NCBI GenBank assembly: GCA_015680685.1
Contig: MNCI01022494.1
Coordinates: 62,001-126,000, forward strand
DNA: 64,000 nucleotides
Origin: Gnetum montanum
Taxonomy: Eukaryota > Streptophyta > Gnetopsida > Gnetales > Gnetaceae
Direction of reading: 5' to 3'
A model generated the notes under the pieces. It did no database searches. It was not told the DNA's origin and saw only the letters and a program-made list of their open reading frames with translations. Of the stretch, positions 49,770-59,633 are shown piece after piece; positions within the stretch are counted from its first letter, which is position 1; each line of letters opens with the position of its first letter. The translations under genes and the position numbers were made by a program.

Positions 49770-51222
49770 TAATCACACAAGGATCAATTGTTAGTAAGGT
49801 TATTGAAAAAAATTCAATGATTTCATACCTTACTCATTGCCTTTAATAAATGTTGAATTCTTTACTTAGTGTGATTTTAGGGTTAGAAATTTTTCAAAGA
49901 AGTTACCCTAAAAGTTTAATTTTGGACTTGGTTTTGAGGAACGTTTGATAAAATAATGACAAAGGAAAGAATAGATTTGGCAATGAAATACTCGGAGGGT
50001 ATAAGATGATGTGGTGGTGTGTAACAAGTACAAATTACAAAAGTCACGCAAGTGGGTCCTCCCCAAAGCAGGTTCCAACCTATATGCCCTTGCGTAACCA
50101 CACCTTAAGATGTCTGTAGGCACTAGAAGGGTTAAATGGAATCTATACCAATGCAACAAAACACACACATGTTGATACCACCGTGATGAGGTATGAATTC
50201 AATGCTATACAAGACACGAGTCACAAATACATGAATAGCGAGATGGAATGAATCGGAGAAGGGATTGAAAAGATTGAGACATGAGGTAACTGACTCATGG
50301 CACAATGAATCTTGCGTGTAAAGCATGATTAACGTGTCATTAACCCATTGTTCCAAGATCAGGACCAAGTCCATTCCTCTAATCAGTGACATCGCATTGT
50401 TTCATCCCATGATGAGCAGCTATGAGAGTACCATAACAATAATGCATATAATCACTTGGTGTTTTGTTCAAGGGAGGAGTGATTTTTGTTTTGTGGCACT
50501 TTTTTTTTTCATTTTCTTCTCCCCTTTTTTTTCCTTTTTGAAAACTAAATCCAGAGAAGCCGCCAACCTTCAGGCATGGGTGCATGTCTTTCCAATGGGA
50601 GCCCCTAGAACAACATTGTCTTTTTTAGTACCCTTTTGATTACTCTTACTCCCATTTTTCATTAGATCTACAAGGATCTTAGTACAACCATGTTGCATGA
50701 TAACTCCCACAGATGTCACCAAGGAGAATCCGCAAGTCCCCTTGATGTCACATCCTAATCATTCCCTCTTGGTCCATCCTTCTTCATTCCAGGTACAATG
50801 AACACAAAATTAATTTGAAGTTTTAAGAATGTCAAGAGTATCACTGTACCCTCAAACAGACCCTTTTATTTGTAGAATGGATGAGTGGGTGTAATGGGTT
50901 TACTGTCCAAATAATTGATCACTAAGACTTGATAGCATAGAATAACACCTCAACCAATGAGTCACATGAGTTTTTTATCCGTAGATGAGGTTACTCATAA
51001 AAAGATAAAAAGATAGAAGGATAAAACAATAAATTAAAAGGTAAAAAACTGGAAAACAAAAAGTTAAAAAATTAAAGAAACAGAAAAATATTTATTAATT
51101 CTGTGTTGTTAAAATGGAGGATACCCCCCATAACTAAATGGTTGAGCATGGCTAGAATTAATAAATGGAAGGTGGGGATCCTTTCATGTTGAAAATATTG
51201 GGACCCGATCATACTTACCCCA
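49770..51222 (-). other. Common 3' region of element C
   Basis: Contains the block CCTGCTTTGGGGAGGACCCAC (minus, near 50055-50075) found in A, B, D and F. Between gag and the 3' ORF nothing coding for RT, RNase H or integrase was found on either strand. Confidence 0.65.
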
Positions 51223-51997
51223 TTAGGGTTCACACACTTGATTAGAGTTGACATAGTGGCGCAAGTTATAAGATGTGGTTAATTTATAAGGAGTTGACCC
51301 ACTATGGTACTTGTGACCGTAAGATGGTATGCAAGGATCAACATGTCTCCCCATGTGGCAATATTCATTGGGCCCCATGGTGGTTGGAGTATTGAGTGGT
51401 GGCCTTGATAAGGTAACATGAGGCGTTGGGTTTGAAGAGGAAGATGCACCAGATTGTTGGATTTGCGCTGAGCTGGTGGATGCAGTGGTTTTTGAATTGT
51501 GGTGTCCCTTTTGATGGTCACGTCTAAAGAAGGGACGCCTTCGATGTTGTGAAGGACCTCCACTACTGTTGATAATAATAGCACAAGTAATGTTTGTAGG
51601 TTGGTGCTATGGTGCAAAATATTCTGGCATAGCTGGCGGTGATGTAGAAGGGGGTGAAGCATGAGAATATTGAGGTTGAGGAGAAGTATAAGGCATATGA
51701 AGTGGTGATCTTGTTGGAGAGGACATGGGTGGATAGTAGTCGGGAGAATGATAACGATGAGGTGAGGTAGAGGATGCTAATCCCATTGGAGAAACAGGGT
51801 GTTGAACATAATAAGCATTTGGCGCTGAGACATATGAAGGGTATGGTCATGTTGGTGGTGGCCTCCCCCACGATTGAGGTTTTTGCCACTGTGGTTAGAC
51901 ACAGTATTTTTGTATGAACTCTGGATGTAACATTCCTCCCCAATGCTCATGTAAATGTGACAAGATTGGACATTGACCCTTGGGGTGATCATAGAAG
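51223..51997 (-). pseudogene. gag of element C, C-terminal part
   Basis: Begins inside the zinc knuckle (CFYDHPKGQC) right at the insertion site of element A and continues as a Pro/Ser/Tyr-rich tail to a stop at 51225-51223. Three internal stops are seen (about 51900, 51845 and 51610). No Asp-Ser/Thr-Gly protease site follows, unlike A, B and D. Confidence 0.75.
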
Positions 51998-52002
51998 CAA
52001 AT

Positions 52003-53041
52003 TGATGAGATGCGATTTACACTAGGCCACGATATCGCGTCTTCTCCTGCGATATTGCGTACGCGATATCGCGTCCCACCGCCATTTCTATAAATAAGAG
52101 GCGGCACTCCCCTTATTTCCCAATCCTGGCTAGCGTAGCGAAGCTCTGGCAGATTGATCACTCCAGAGTTAGAATTTTTCCCCATGTGCCCGCAGTAGGA
52201 GTCCTAGAGTGAACGGCTCTTTATTCGAGCAGCTTGTAACCTGAACCCAAGTTGTGTACGGCAATAAAGACGAACTTGTTTGGATAAACCTTGCAGCACG
52301 TGGTTTCATTTATTGCTTTATTTCCTGCTTTCCTAGTGCGTTCAAGTACGACTTGATTACGAGCGTCTACGGACGTGTACGGCTAGTCAAGGAATCGGCT
52401 GCTTGACGCAATGCATGAGTACGACTCAATTACGAGCATTGGATGCTTGGTAACCCAGTAGCGTATTCCAGGATTCTGCGCTTGGTAACTCCCGGGTCTA
52501 ATGTGTACGGCTAGTTGAGGAATCGGCTGCTCATTGCTAGGCTAGATCGTGTGATAAGTACGACTTAGTTACGAGCACCCACGGGTGTGTACGGCTGGCT
52601 AAGGAATCGGCTGCTTATCACACGTAGGCTAAATAGGTGCCTCAGTACGACCACTTCGAGCACTTGCGTTACGTGTGGCGATCCCAGTAACGATTAGCGT
52701 TTGGTAAGCTGCAGTTGCATAGTTCAGGGTGTGTCCGGTAAGTGGGAACGGATGCTGACGCTAGTTAATTTAGACTTAGACCTTAGTTAGAGTTAGCTTA
52801 GTTTCTCAACCCTTTCTCCTGGTAGCATAGAAGATAAGCCGAAAATACCAAAAAAATCACATACCTCAGACTTGCTTAACCATACACCGTGACACATACA
52901 AGCAAGCCTGGGAAGACAACGAACGATTAACCCCAAGTGTTTCTTGTGGCGTTAAGGCATTTAGTCTGCGGAGTTCGACCGGATCGCGCGTGTACGCTCG
53001 TATTCGTATGGTGGAGTGTAGGGGTACCTCGCCACTCATCA
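52003..53041 (+). repeat. 5' LTR of element A
   Basis: 1039 bases. Three palindrome copies (52029, 52049, 52063; only the last perfect GCGATATCGC) precede TATAAATA at 52089-52096. AATAAA at 52263-52268 is the likely poly(A) signal. Three related units with the core GTACGGCTnGnnnAGGAATCGGCTGCT follow between 52345 and 52625. Confidence 0.95.
52089..52096 (+). promoter_or_regulatory. LTR TATA box of element A
   Basis: TATAAATA lies 17 bases after the last palindrome copy, in the same place in the 3' LTR (58675-58682) and in the LTRs of B, C and F. This marks it as the promoter of the genomic transcript. Confidence 0.75.
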
Positions 53042-53042
53042 T

Positions 53043-53060
53043 TGGCGCCGTTGCCGGGGA
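53043..53060 (+). other. Primer binding site of element A, tRNA-Asp
   Basis: TGGCGCCGTTGCCGGGGA is the exact complement of the last 18 bases of plant tRNA-Asp including CCA. It starts one base after the LTR and would prime minus-strand DNA synthesis. Confidence 0.93.
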
Positions 53061-53186
53061 CTAAGTGTTTTTTCGCCAATTTAACATAAGGGATATCACT
53101 CACATCGTTGTGAGCTTAAAACGAACCTTAGGGTTAATCAGTTAATAAAGAACAATAAATAACGGTGAAGTTGCACACCAATAAAA

Positions 53187-56100
53187 ATGGCTTCTTCTCA
53201 CGAAATCAACTCACCTAAGGACAATACAGGAGAAAGTCAGCATCATACACATAACCGCAATCAACCATGTCCTCAACAGGCTAAGGTCACATATACTCAT
53301 CCCGATGAGTATGTGCCAGATTTTACCTTTGTTTTCCATCAAGATGAGCAACTGCGGTGGAGAGACATGCAAGGTAACATTGTGTTACCCCCAGATCGCT
53401 CTGCTTCCAACATGCTTTTCCGTGCCTTGGTACGGTATGGCATGCAAGAGCTGATTACTGAATACGTTGCGGATGATTACACTCTGAGGGATTATCGTCC
53501 CACAAAAGCCCAACGTATTCGGGATGCAAGGCAGGAGAGCCAACATTCACTACTGAAGGGCAAGGTTTCCCACGTCATTAGTGAAATAGGAGACGAGGAA
53601 CCCCTCACAACGGGTTTCTTAGAAAATGATGTTCCTCCTCCTCACTCTGGTGAAGAGGTTAGGCATCAGGGCCTTAGATCAACGATACACATTCCAGGCT
53701 CTGATCCCCGTGAGCACAAGCTGTTCACAGCAGGAACAATCACTCGCACTAATGACGGATTCGTTGATCGTCACAACGATCGGGGCCGAAGCAGCCGAAG
53801 AGAAGGCAAGAAACATCACCATGGTGATGGATCCCCTTCTTCTTCCCCTTCATCACATCATTCACCCTCTCCTTCCACATCTGGGCGCAGCCACCATGAG
53901 CATAACGCGGAAAGTAAAGGTAGAAGAGATGAAATGCCTCGACAAGAAGGTCGAGAGGAGTTAGGACAAGGACAAGGACGTAGGGAGAATAGGGAACCAC
54001 AACGTAGACATCACAGACGTCATGAAAGAGATGATCATGACGAACCCCTATTCGCAACCCGAAGTATGCTTGACATTAGAGAGGCAGTTAGGATTCCCAC
54101 AAGGCATTTGAAAGACAGTAGGATCAAGCGTTTGGATATAAATAATATCCCACGTTTTGAAGGGGGATACAACGCTGATCCTCAACATCATTTACAGGCA
54201 TTCCACGACGCCTGTGCCTTGCAGAACATAGACAATGAGTGGCAGAAACTCAAGTTGTTCCCAAGGACACTCACTAAAGAAGCGGAAAGCTGGTACCGGT
54301 CCTTAGAACCGGAAACCATCAGGAGGTGGAGTACGATGCTCGAATTGTTCAACAACAAATATCAAACGTACTCCAGAGTGTCTAACTTGCGTAAGCAGAT
54401 CCAAGGCTGGAAACAAGGAGCTCATGAATCCTTGGATGCTGCCATGGCCCGTTACTACACATTGCTACATCGTTGCCCGGGCCATGGGTACGCTAAGCGG
54501 GATCAACTTCGCCACCTCGTGGATGGGCTACGAAATGAAACGAGAAGAACTCTTGGGACTTACGCCCAAGGGAGACTCTCCCAACTAAGAGCCCATGAAG
54601 TTGAAGTATTGTTGGAACAAGTAGCGCAAGAAGAGGGTGAGCTACGGAAAAGAGAAAGTGCGGAGGAATACAACCGTGATCCCTCCCTTCGTAAGAAGGG
54701 AGTGAAATTCTGTGATGAGGAGGATGAGTCACCACTCGAAGAGTTGGTGAACAGGAAAACTGTGCCGATCCAAAAGTTAACAACGGAGGTATCGGCTAAG
54801 GTAGACCAAATGTGGGATTCCTTAGACTCACGAATAGAAACAGTCCTGAAAATAGTAGAAGAGTCTAAGGATGAGCAAAGTAGTGATAAAAGCAAGAACA
54901 TGCGGAGAAACTTTAACCCTGCACATAACAAGGGTAAGGGAAAAATCTCTAACTCCGATGAGGCTGAAAATTCTGATTCAGACAATGACGGTGGATGTGA
55001 GGTCTGCTATTATGACCATCCTAAGGGATGTTGTCCAATCATCTCACATCTGCAGGAGTCTGGGGTGTATGCATTAAATCCAAGACTTAATCAACGGCAA
55101 ACACCCAGAAGGTTACCTTATCCACAAGGTAACCCGAGGCAGTTCCACCAACCCTTGACGTATTATCCAAGTGGAACACCTCCGCAGCCCATCGAGCAAC
55201 ATCAGCAGTGGCAATACCCACAGTCATGGGGGATGCCACAGCCAACACATCGATACCCTTACCGGCAGCCTGATCCTTATGGTTATTATGTGCAGCAGCC
55301 AGTTTCTCCAGGTGACGCTATGAGTCACACTCCACGCCGTCACTACTACGCTCGGGAGTACTTCAGAAGGACTCCTTCTCCTCCGGGAGACATTCCACAT
55401 TCTGTCCATCCTCTAACTCCACCCGCACCTTTTCCTCAAGTAGTTCCCATAACACCTCCTGCTCCAACAATGCAAGGGGAATTACCTACCCAACCGCAGC
55501 AACGTCACGCCGCGAGATCTGTAAATATTCAGAGTGTAAATATCCAACCGGACACTAGTTCTGGCGATAACTGTACAAAAAAGAGACCCTTTTTCAGAAC
55601 TAGGAGCCCGGATAGGCTCTCGCAACAACAAGCGGACGGGTATATGTATAGGCCTCTAACTACTAACACTTCGGAGCACCCTTCAGTCCAAGGGAATGTA
55701 ACGCATACGGTTATGCTAACACATACCGTAACTGACTGGATCAAGGTAGGCCACCTTCCCAGGAAACTAACTGATCCTGGGAGTCCCTTTATTCATTTGC
55801 AGATCGCTGGGAATGCACCACATCGAGCTCTTCTTGACTCAGGTTCCGGAGTCAACTTAATTTCGCGAAAGATGTATCACGCCTGGAACCTGCCCCAACT
55901 TAAGAAGAGCAACATCCAACTAGAGCTGGCAGACCAGTCCATCACTATTCCCTTGGGTTTGGTGGAGGACGTTATTACCACTGTGTGTGGTTGGTCCTAC
56001 CCAGCGGATTTCCTAGTGATCGATGTTAACAACAACGAAGGGGACTTCCCAATTATAATGGGAAGGGCATGGCTAAGCACAGTAGATGCATGCCTTAGGA

Positions 56101-56531
56101 TCCGTGATCTTTCCTTGGAAATCTCCAAGATAAACATATGTGGAAAGATCGAGAAGAGGATAGTTCCATGCATCACATACAGTGATTCATCGGGTGATGA
56201 CACGGAGGAAATGTCTCCATGTCACAGGTGTGCCCAGGAAACTCTGCAACAAAGATGCCTGTATGTAGCAACCACACAAGAAGTAGTAGACACCCCGTGG
56301 TTGACAGCTTCTCATAAGAGCAAACAAATATGCATGGAACGAACTGAGGCAACTCATGCCAACAACCGTGGCATAGACACATTGGAACGTGAGCGTCGCC
56401 AACTTCCAACCCTGAATTTAAGATCATCAATTGGGAGAAGTTGGGCACTGCTTAGAAATTCAAATAGGCGCTCACTACTTCGGATCTCTCCCTCACAACT
56501 CAGTCATGGGGGAGATGGCCACCTATGCTAA
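53187..56531 (+). CDS. Intact Gag-protease of element A (1114 aa)
   Basis: Single open frame. In order: N-terminal region; disordered His/Arg/Ser-rich linker (about 205-285); retrotrans-gag core (about 325-470, FEGGYN, WYRSLEPETIRRW, LELFNNKY); acidic region; zinc knuckle Cys604, Cys607, His611, Cys615, a C-x2-C-x3-H-x3-C spacing shorter than the usual knuckle; Pro/Tyr/Gln-rich stretch; aspartic protease with Asp884-Ser-Gly and IIMGRAWLST; then a C-terminal tail of about 110 residues. Gag builds the cytoplasmic particle and the protease matures it. The ATG fits the start in B, D and F. No stop or frameshift, in contrast to every relative in the window, so the copy is young and could supply Gag. 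The ORF ends where pol would follow in F. Confidence 0.93.
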   Translation: MASSHEINSPKDNTGESQHHTHNRNQPCPQQAKVTYTHPDEYVPDFTFVFHQDEQLRWRDMQGNIVLPPDRSASNMLFRALVRYGMQELITEYVADDYTLRDYRPTKAQRIRDARQESQHSLLKGKVSHVISEIGDEEPLTTGFLENDVPPPHSGEEVRHQGLRSTIHIPGSDPREHKLFTAGTITRTNDGFVDRHNDRGRSSRREGKKHHHGDGSPSSSPSSHHSPSPSTSGRSHHEHNAESKGRRDEMPRQEGREELGQGQGRRENREPQRRHHRRHERDDHDEPLFATRSMLDIREAVRIPTRHLKDSRIKRLDINNIPRFEGGYNADPQHHLQAFHDACALQNIDNEWQKLKLFPRTLTKEAESWYRSLEPETIRRWSTMLELFNNKYQTYSRVSNLRKQIQGWKQGAHESLDAAMARYYTLLHRCPGHGYAKRDQLRHLVDGLRNETRRTLGTYAQGRLSQLRAHEVEVLLEQVAQEEGELRKRESAEEYNRDPSLRKKGVKFCDEEDESPLEELVNRKTVPIQKLTTEVSAKVDQMWDSLDSRIETVLKIVEESKDEQSSDKSKNMRRNFNPAHNKGKGKISNSDEAENSDSDNDGGCEVCYYDHPKGCCPIISHLQESGVYALNPRLNQRQTPRRLPYPQGNPRQFHQPLTYYPSGTPPQPIEQHQQWQYPQSWGMPQPTHRYPYRQPDPYGYYVQQPVSPGDAMSHTPRRHYYAREYFRRTPSPPGDIPHSVHPLTPPAPFPQVVPITPPAPTMQGELPTQPQQRHAARSVNIQSVNIQPDTSSGDNCTKKRPFFRTRSPDRLSQQQADGYMYRPLTTNTSEHPSVQGNVTHTVMLTHTVTDWIKVGHLPRKLTDPGSPFIHLQIAGNAPHRALLDSGSGVNLISRKMYHAWNLPQLKKSNIQLELADQSITIPLGLVEDVITTVCGWSYPADFLVIDVNNNEGDFPIIMGRAWLSTVDACLRIRDLSLEISKINICGKIEKRIVPCITYSDSSGDDTEEMSPCHRCAQETLQQRCLYVATTQEVVDTPWLTASHKSKQICMERTEATHANNRGIDTLERERRQLPTLNLRSSIGRSWALLRNSNRRSLLRISPSQLSHGGDGHLC

Positions 56532-58557
56532 TCATATGGGGCCCTCAGTTCTTTTTCAGTTTTTGTTTTACACGTTTTTGTTTTACAACGTTTTTGTTTT
56601 TCACATTTTTGTTTTACAATTTCTTTAACTTTTCTAATTTTTGTTTTACAACTTTCTTTAACTTTTCTTGTTTTTGTTTTACAACATCGTTATATTTTTC
56701 TATCTTTTTGTGTGTGTGTGTGTGTGTGTCATCCATCATGTAAATTCGTCACCCAATAAGTGTTCGGGCCGATGGGATGAACTGTTTTTCATTAATTGCT
56801 AATGTTTGGTTTTTACCTTTAAGTTACATTGTTGATACTAAGGTATGTTCTTTTGATATGGCAGGCAATGAGATCACTTCATCCATCCATCCATCAAGTC
56901 TATGGTTTCCCTTGGCTTGGAAATGTACAGTTCCCTTCCAATAAGAACTTTAACGAACCGGTGACTGGGCATTTCTCAAACTAAGGACGGACTCAAGGAT
57001 TTGAAACGGGTGTGACTTCAAGGGAACTTGGTGCTCTTGTGTTGGTCTTTCACTTGGGTGCTTGGATGTTTTCTTCTTGGGTTTTCTTACCGTTCCGATG
57101 TAACCCAATAATCGGAAGCTGAGACAATAAAAATAAAGAAGTCTTTGCATGGTGTGGTCCCCACGCATAAAAACACAAAACAAAAAAAGAAGAAGACAAA
57201 ATGAAAAAAAAATGGAAAAAGAAAAAAAAAGTGAAAAAGCTAAAAAGCTAAAAGTGAGGATTCAAAGCACACCCCTTAGACGGAATAAATTTGGGCTGCA
57301 AGCACTGGTTATGGAACCAAAGTGTTCCCTCTAACTAAGGCCCTTCTCGCTTCCCATTCTCTCTGTTGTTTCGTCGGAATGGTGGTGGCTTCTCGAAGTT
57401 GCATCCTTGTTACCCAAGTGGATGATTTAACCAACTGCATTGATGCGAAGTCACTGGAAGTGGTTGGTTTGAGCCCAGAGTTGGAATGAGATTCGCCAAG
57501 TCACATTAATCATGTAACACACAAGGGGCTGTACACCACCTTGTTCTTGGGATTCCATTCCACTTCTCTTCTTCCCATCCTTCTCTCCATTGTTCACCTC
57601 ATTGCCGGTTGTATCATTGTATATACTTTAGTTGATGCTTTGTTTTCTTTTTGGTAAATTCTTCCGGTTAAGACTTTAACTCTTGTTTCCAAAGGACATT
57701 CCCCGAGCCTACGGACTCTTTGAATGTGGGATTGTCAGGGCATTAAGGGCATGAGCCTGCTTTGGGGAGGACCCACTGACATTCCTATTTGGAACATTAG
57801 TTAACTTCTTTTCCTTAACGTTTTGCAATTAATTAACATTTTTGTTCATTTCCATCATGACATCCTTTTTATCGATGCCATAGTTGTCCCTTTTTACCTA
57901 TCATTCCTATTCCTTTTCTCTCTCCATTCTAACGCTACCGGAGGTTCGCGATTAGTCATGGGGGTACGGGGCCTGATTTTTCGATTTTTATCCTAAGCCC
58001 CGGATTTTTTCGTTTTTCTTCCTAACCCCTATACCTTCGGTAGTCATCATCTATATTTTCCCAGATCCATATCAGCCATACCACACCTTAGCCAGTGAGC
58101 CTAAACCGAAGCAAGGTATGCTTTACTTAATGATTCAATTACCCTTGCTAATATATGATGGTGTTGTGTGTGCAGATGGCAATCATACAACAACGGAATG
58201 GATCTGGAGCAGACACTTGGAATGGAGCAGCGCTGAAGCAGCATGCAAGGAGTGGAATTGATAATGCGCTTACAGATGGACAACGAAAGGCGCAATCTAG
58301 GCGTTGGCAGCAACAAGACTCTTCTTCTTTCTTCTCTTCTATTCTCTCTCCTCTTTTCTCTCAGCTGCCAACTGTGGCCTGATGTCATTGTAATAAGGTG
58401 TTCACCCATGTTGTCATGAACACCAGTTTTTGTCAAGTCTTGTAATAAAGACCGTTCACATGTCATCCCATTAGTTCCATTTTCCCTAATAATCCCATAC
58501 CTACCTGATATCATTGTAAGGAACTCGAGGACGAGTTTTCATTCAGTCATGGGGGTA
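56532..58557 (+). other. Common 3' region of element A
   Basis: Holds a T-rich part with TTTTTGTTTTACAA repeats (56550-56690) and a GT run (56710-56729), then the block shared with F, B, C and D (CCTGCTTTGGGGAGGACCCAC at 57755). AGTCATGGGGG motifs are at 56502, 57954 and 58545; the last abuts the LTR and is the likely polypurine tract. Confidence 0.75.
58176..58382 (+). CDS. Small 3' ORF of element A (68 aa), probable 3' ORF remnant
   Basis: ATG at 58176 directly follows GTGTGTGCAG, a good splice acceptor. The peptide has a polar first half (MAIIQQRNGSG, SRRWQQQD) and a Ser/Phe/Leu-rich end. The same ATG with acceptor is kept in B (35623) and D (41445). Short matches around CTAGGnGTTG(G/C)CAG to F near 20800 suggest it is the start of the long 3' ORF joined to its end by deletion. 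No function known. Confidence 0.45.
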   Translation: MAIIQQRNGSGADTWNGAALKQHARSGIDNALTDGQRKAQSRRWQQQDSSSFFSSILSPLFSQLPTVA

Positions 58558-59628
58558 TGATGAGACGCGGTTTTCACTAGGCCGCGATATCGCATCCCAT
58601 GCGATATCGCGGACGCGATATCGCGTCTTCTCCTGCGATATCGCGTACGCGATATCGCGTCCCGCCGCCATATCTATAAATAAGAGGCGGCACTCCCTTC
58701 ATTTCCCAATCCTGGCTAGTGTAGCGAAGCTCTGGCAGATTGATCACTCCAGAGTTAGAATTTTTCCCCATGTGCCCGCAGTAGGAGTCCTAGAGTGAAC
58801 GGCTCTTTATTCGAGCAGCTTGTAACCTGAACCCAAGTTGTGTACGGCAATAAAGACGAACTTGTTTGGATAAACCTTGCAGCACGTGGTTTCATTTATT
58901 GCTTTATTTCCTGCTTTCCTAGTGCGTTCAAGTACGACTTGATTACGAGCGTCTACGGACGTGTACGGCTAGTCAAGGAATCGGCTGCTTGACGCAATGC
59001 ATGAGTACGACTCAATTACGAGCATTGGATGCTTGGTAACCCAGTAGCGTATTCCAGGATTCTGCGCTTGGTAACTCCCGGGTCTAATGTGTACGGCTAG
59101 TTGAGGAATCGGCTGCTCATTGCTAGGCTAGATCGTGTGATAAGTACGACTTAGTTACGAGCACCCACGGGTGTGTACGGCTGGCTAAGGAATCGGCTGC
59201 TTATCACACGTAGGCTAAATAGGTGCCTCAGTACGACCACTTCGAGCACTTGCGTTACGTGTGGCGATCCCAGTAACGATTAGCGTTTGGTAAGCTGCAG
59301 TTGCATAGTTCAGGGTGTGTCCGGTAAGTGGGAACGGATGCTGACGCTAGTTAATTTAGACTTAGATCTTAGTTAGAGTTAGTTTAGTTTTCTCAACCCT
59401 TTCTCCTGGTAGCATAGAAGATAAGCCGAAAATACCAAAAAAATCACATACCTCAGACTTGCTTAACCATACACCGTGACACATACAAGCAAGCCTGGGA
59501 AGACAACGAACGGTTAACCCCAAGTGTTTCATGTGGAGTTAAGGCATTTAGTCTCCGGAGTTTGACCGGATCGTGCGTGCACGCTCGTATTTGTATGGTG
59601 GAGTGTAGGGGTACCTCGCCAGTCATCA
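58558..59628 (+). repeat. 3' LTR of element A
   Basis: 1071 bases. Five perfect GCGATATCGC copies at 58584, 58601, 58615, 58635 and 58649 precede TATAAATA (58675-58682), two more than in the 5' LTR. The middle (about 58735-59375) is identical to the 5' LTR; differences gather at both ends. Confidence 0.95.
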
Positions 59629-59633
59629 CAAAT

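Larger units (their letters stand above)
52003..59628 (+). mobile_element. Element A: young gag-protease LTR retrotransposon without pol
   Basis: 7626 bases, LTRs TGATGAG...TCATCA, exact target duplication CAAAT (51998-52002 and 59629-59633), intact tRNA-Asp primer site, one open Gag-protease frame, 2 kb common 3' region and polypurine tract. RT, RNase H and integrase are absent, so it would depend on another element for reverse transcription and integration. Inserted into the gag of element C in opposite orientation. Confidence 0.96.

Noticed and set aside
51895-52185. Minus-strand frame joining the LTR of A to gag of C
   Set aside because: It crosses the insertion border and is chance readthrough of LTR sequence.
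53626-54057. Open frames overlapping the Gag-protease of A on both strands
   Set aside because: Shadows of the His/Ser/Arg-rich linker; they are not kept in B and D.
52003-59628. CRISPR-like or bacterial repeat system from the regular palindromes
   Set aside because: Spacing is irregular (4-10 bases), the sequence is in an LTR, and the genome is clearly plant.
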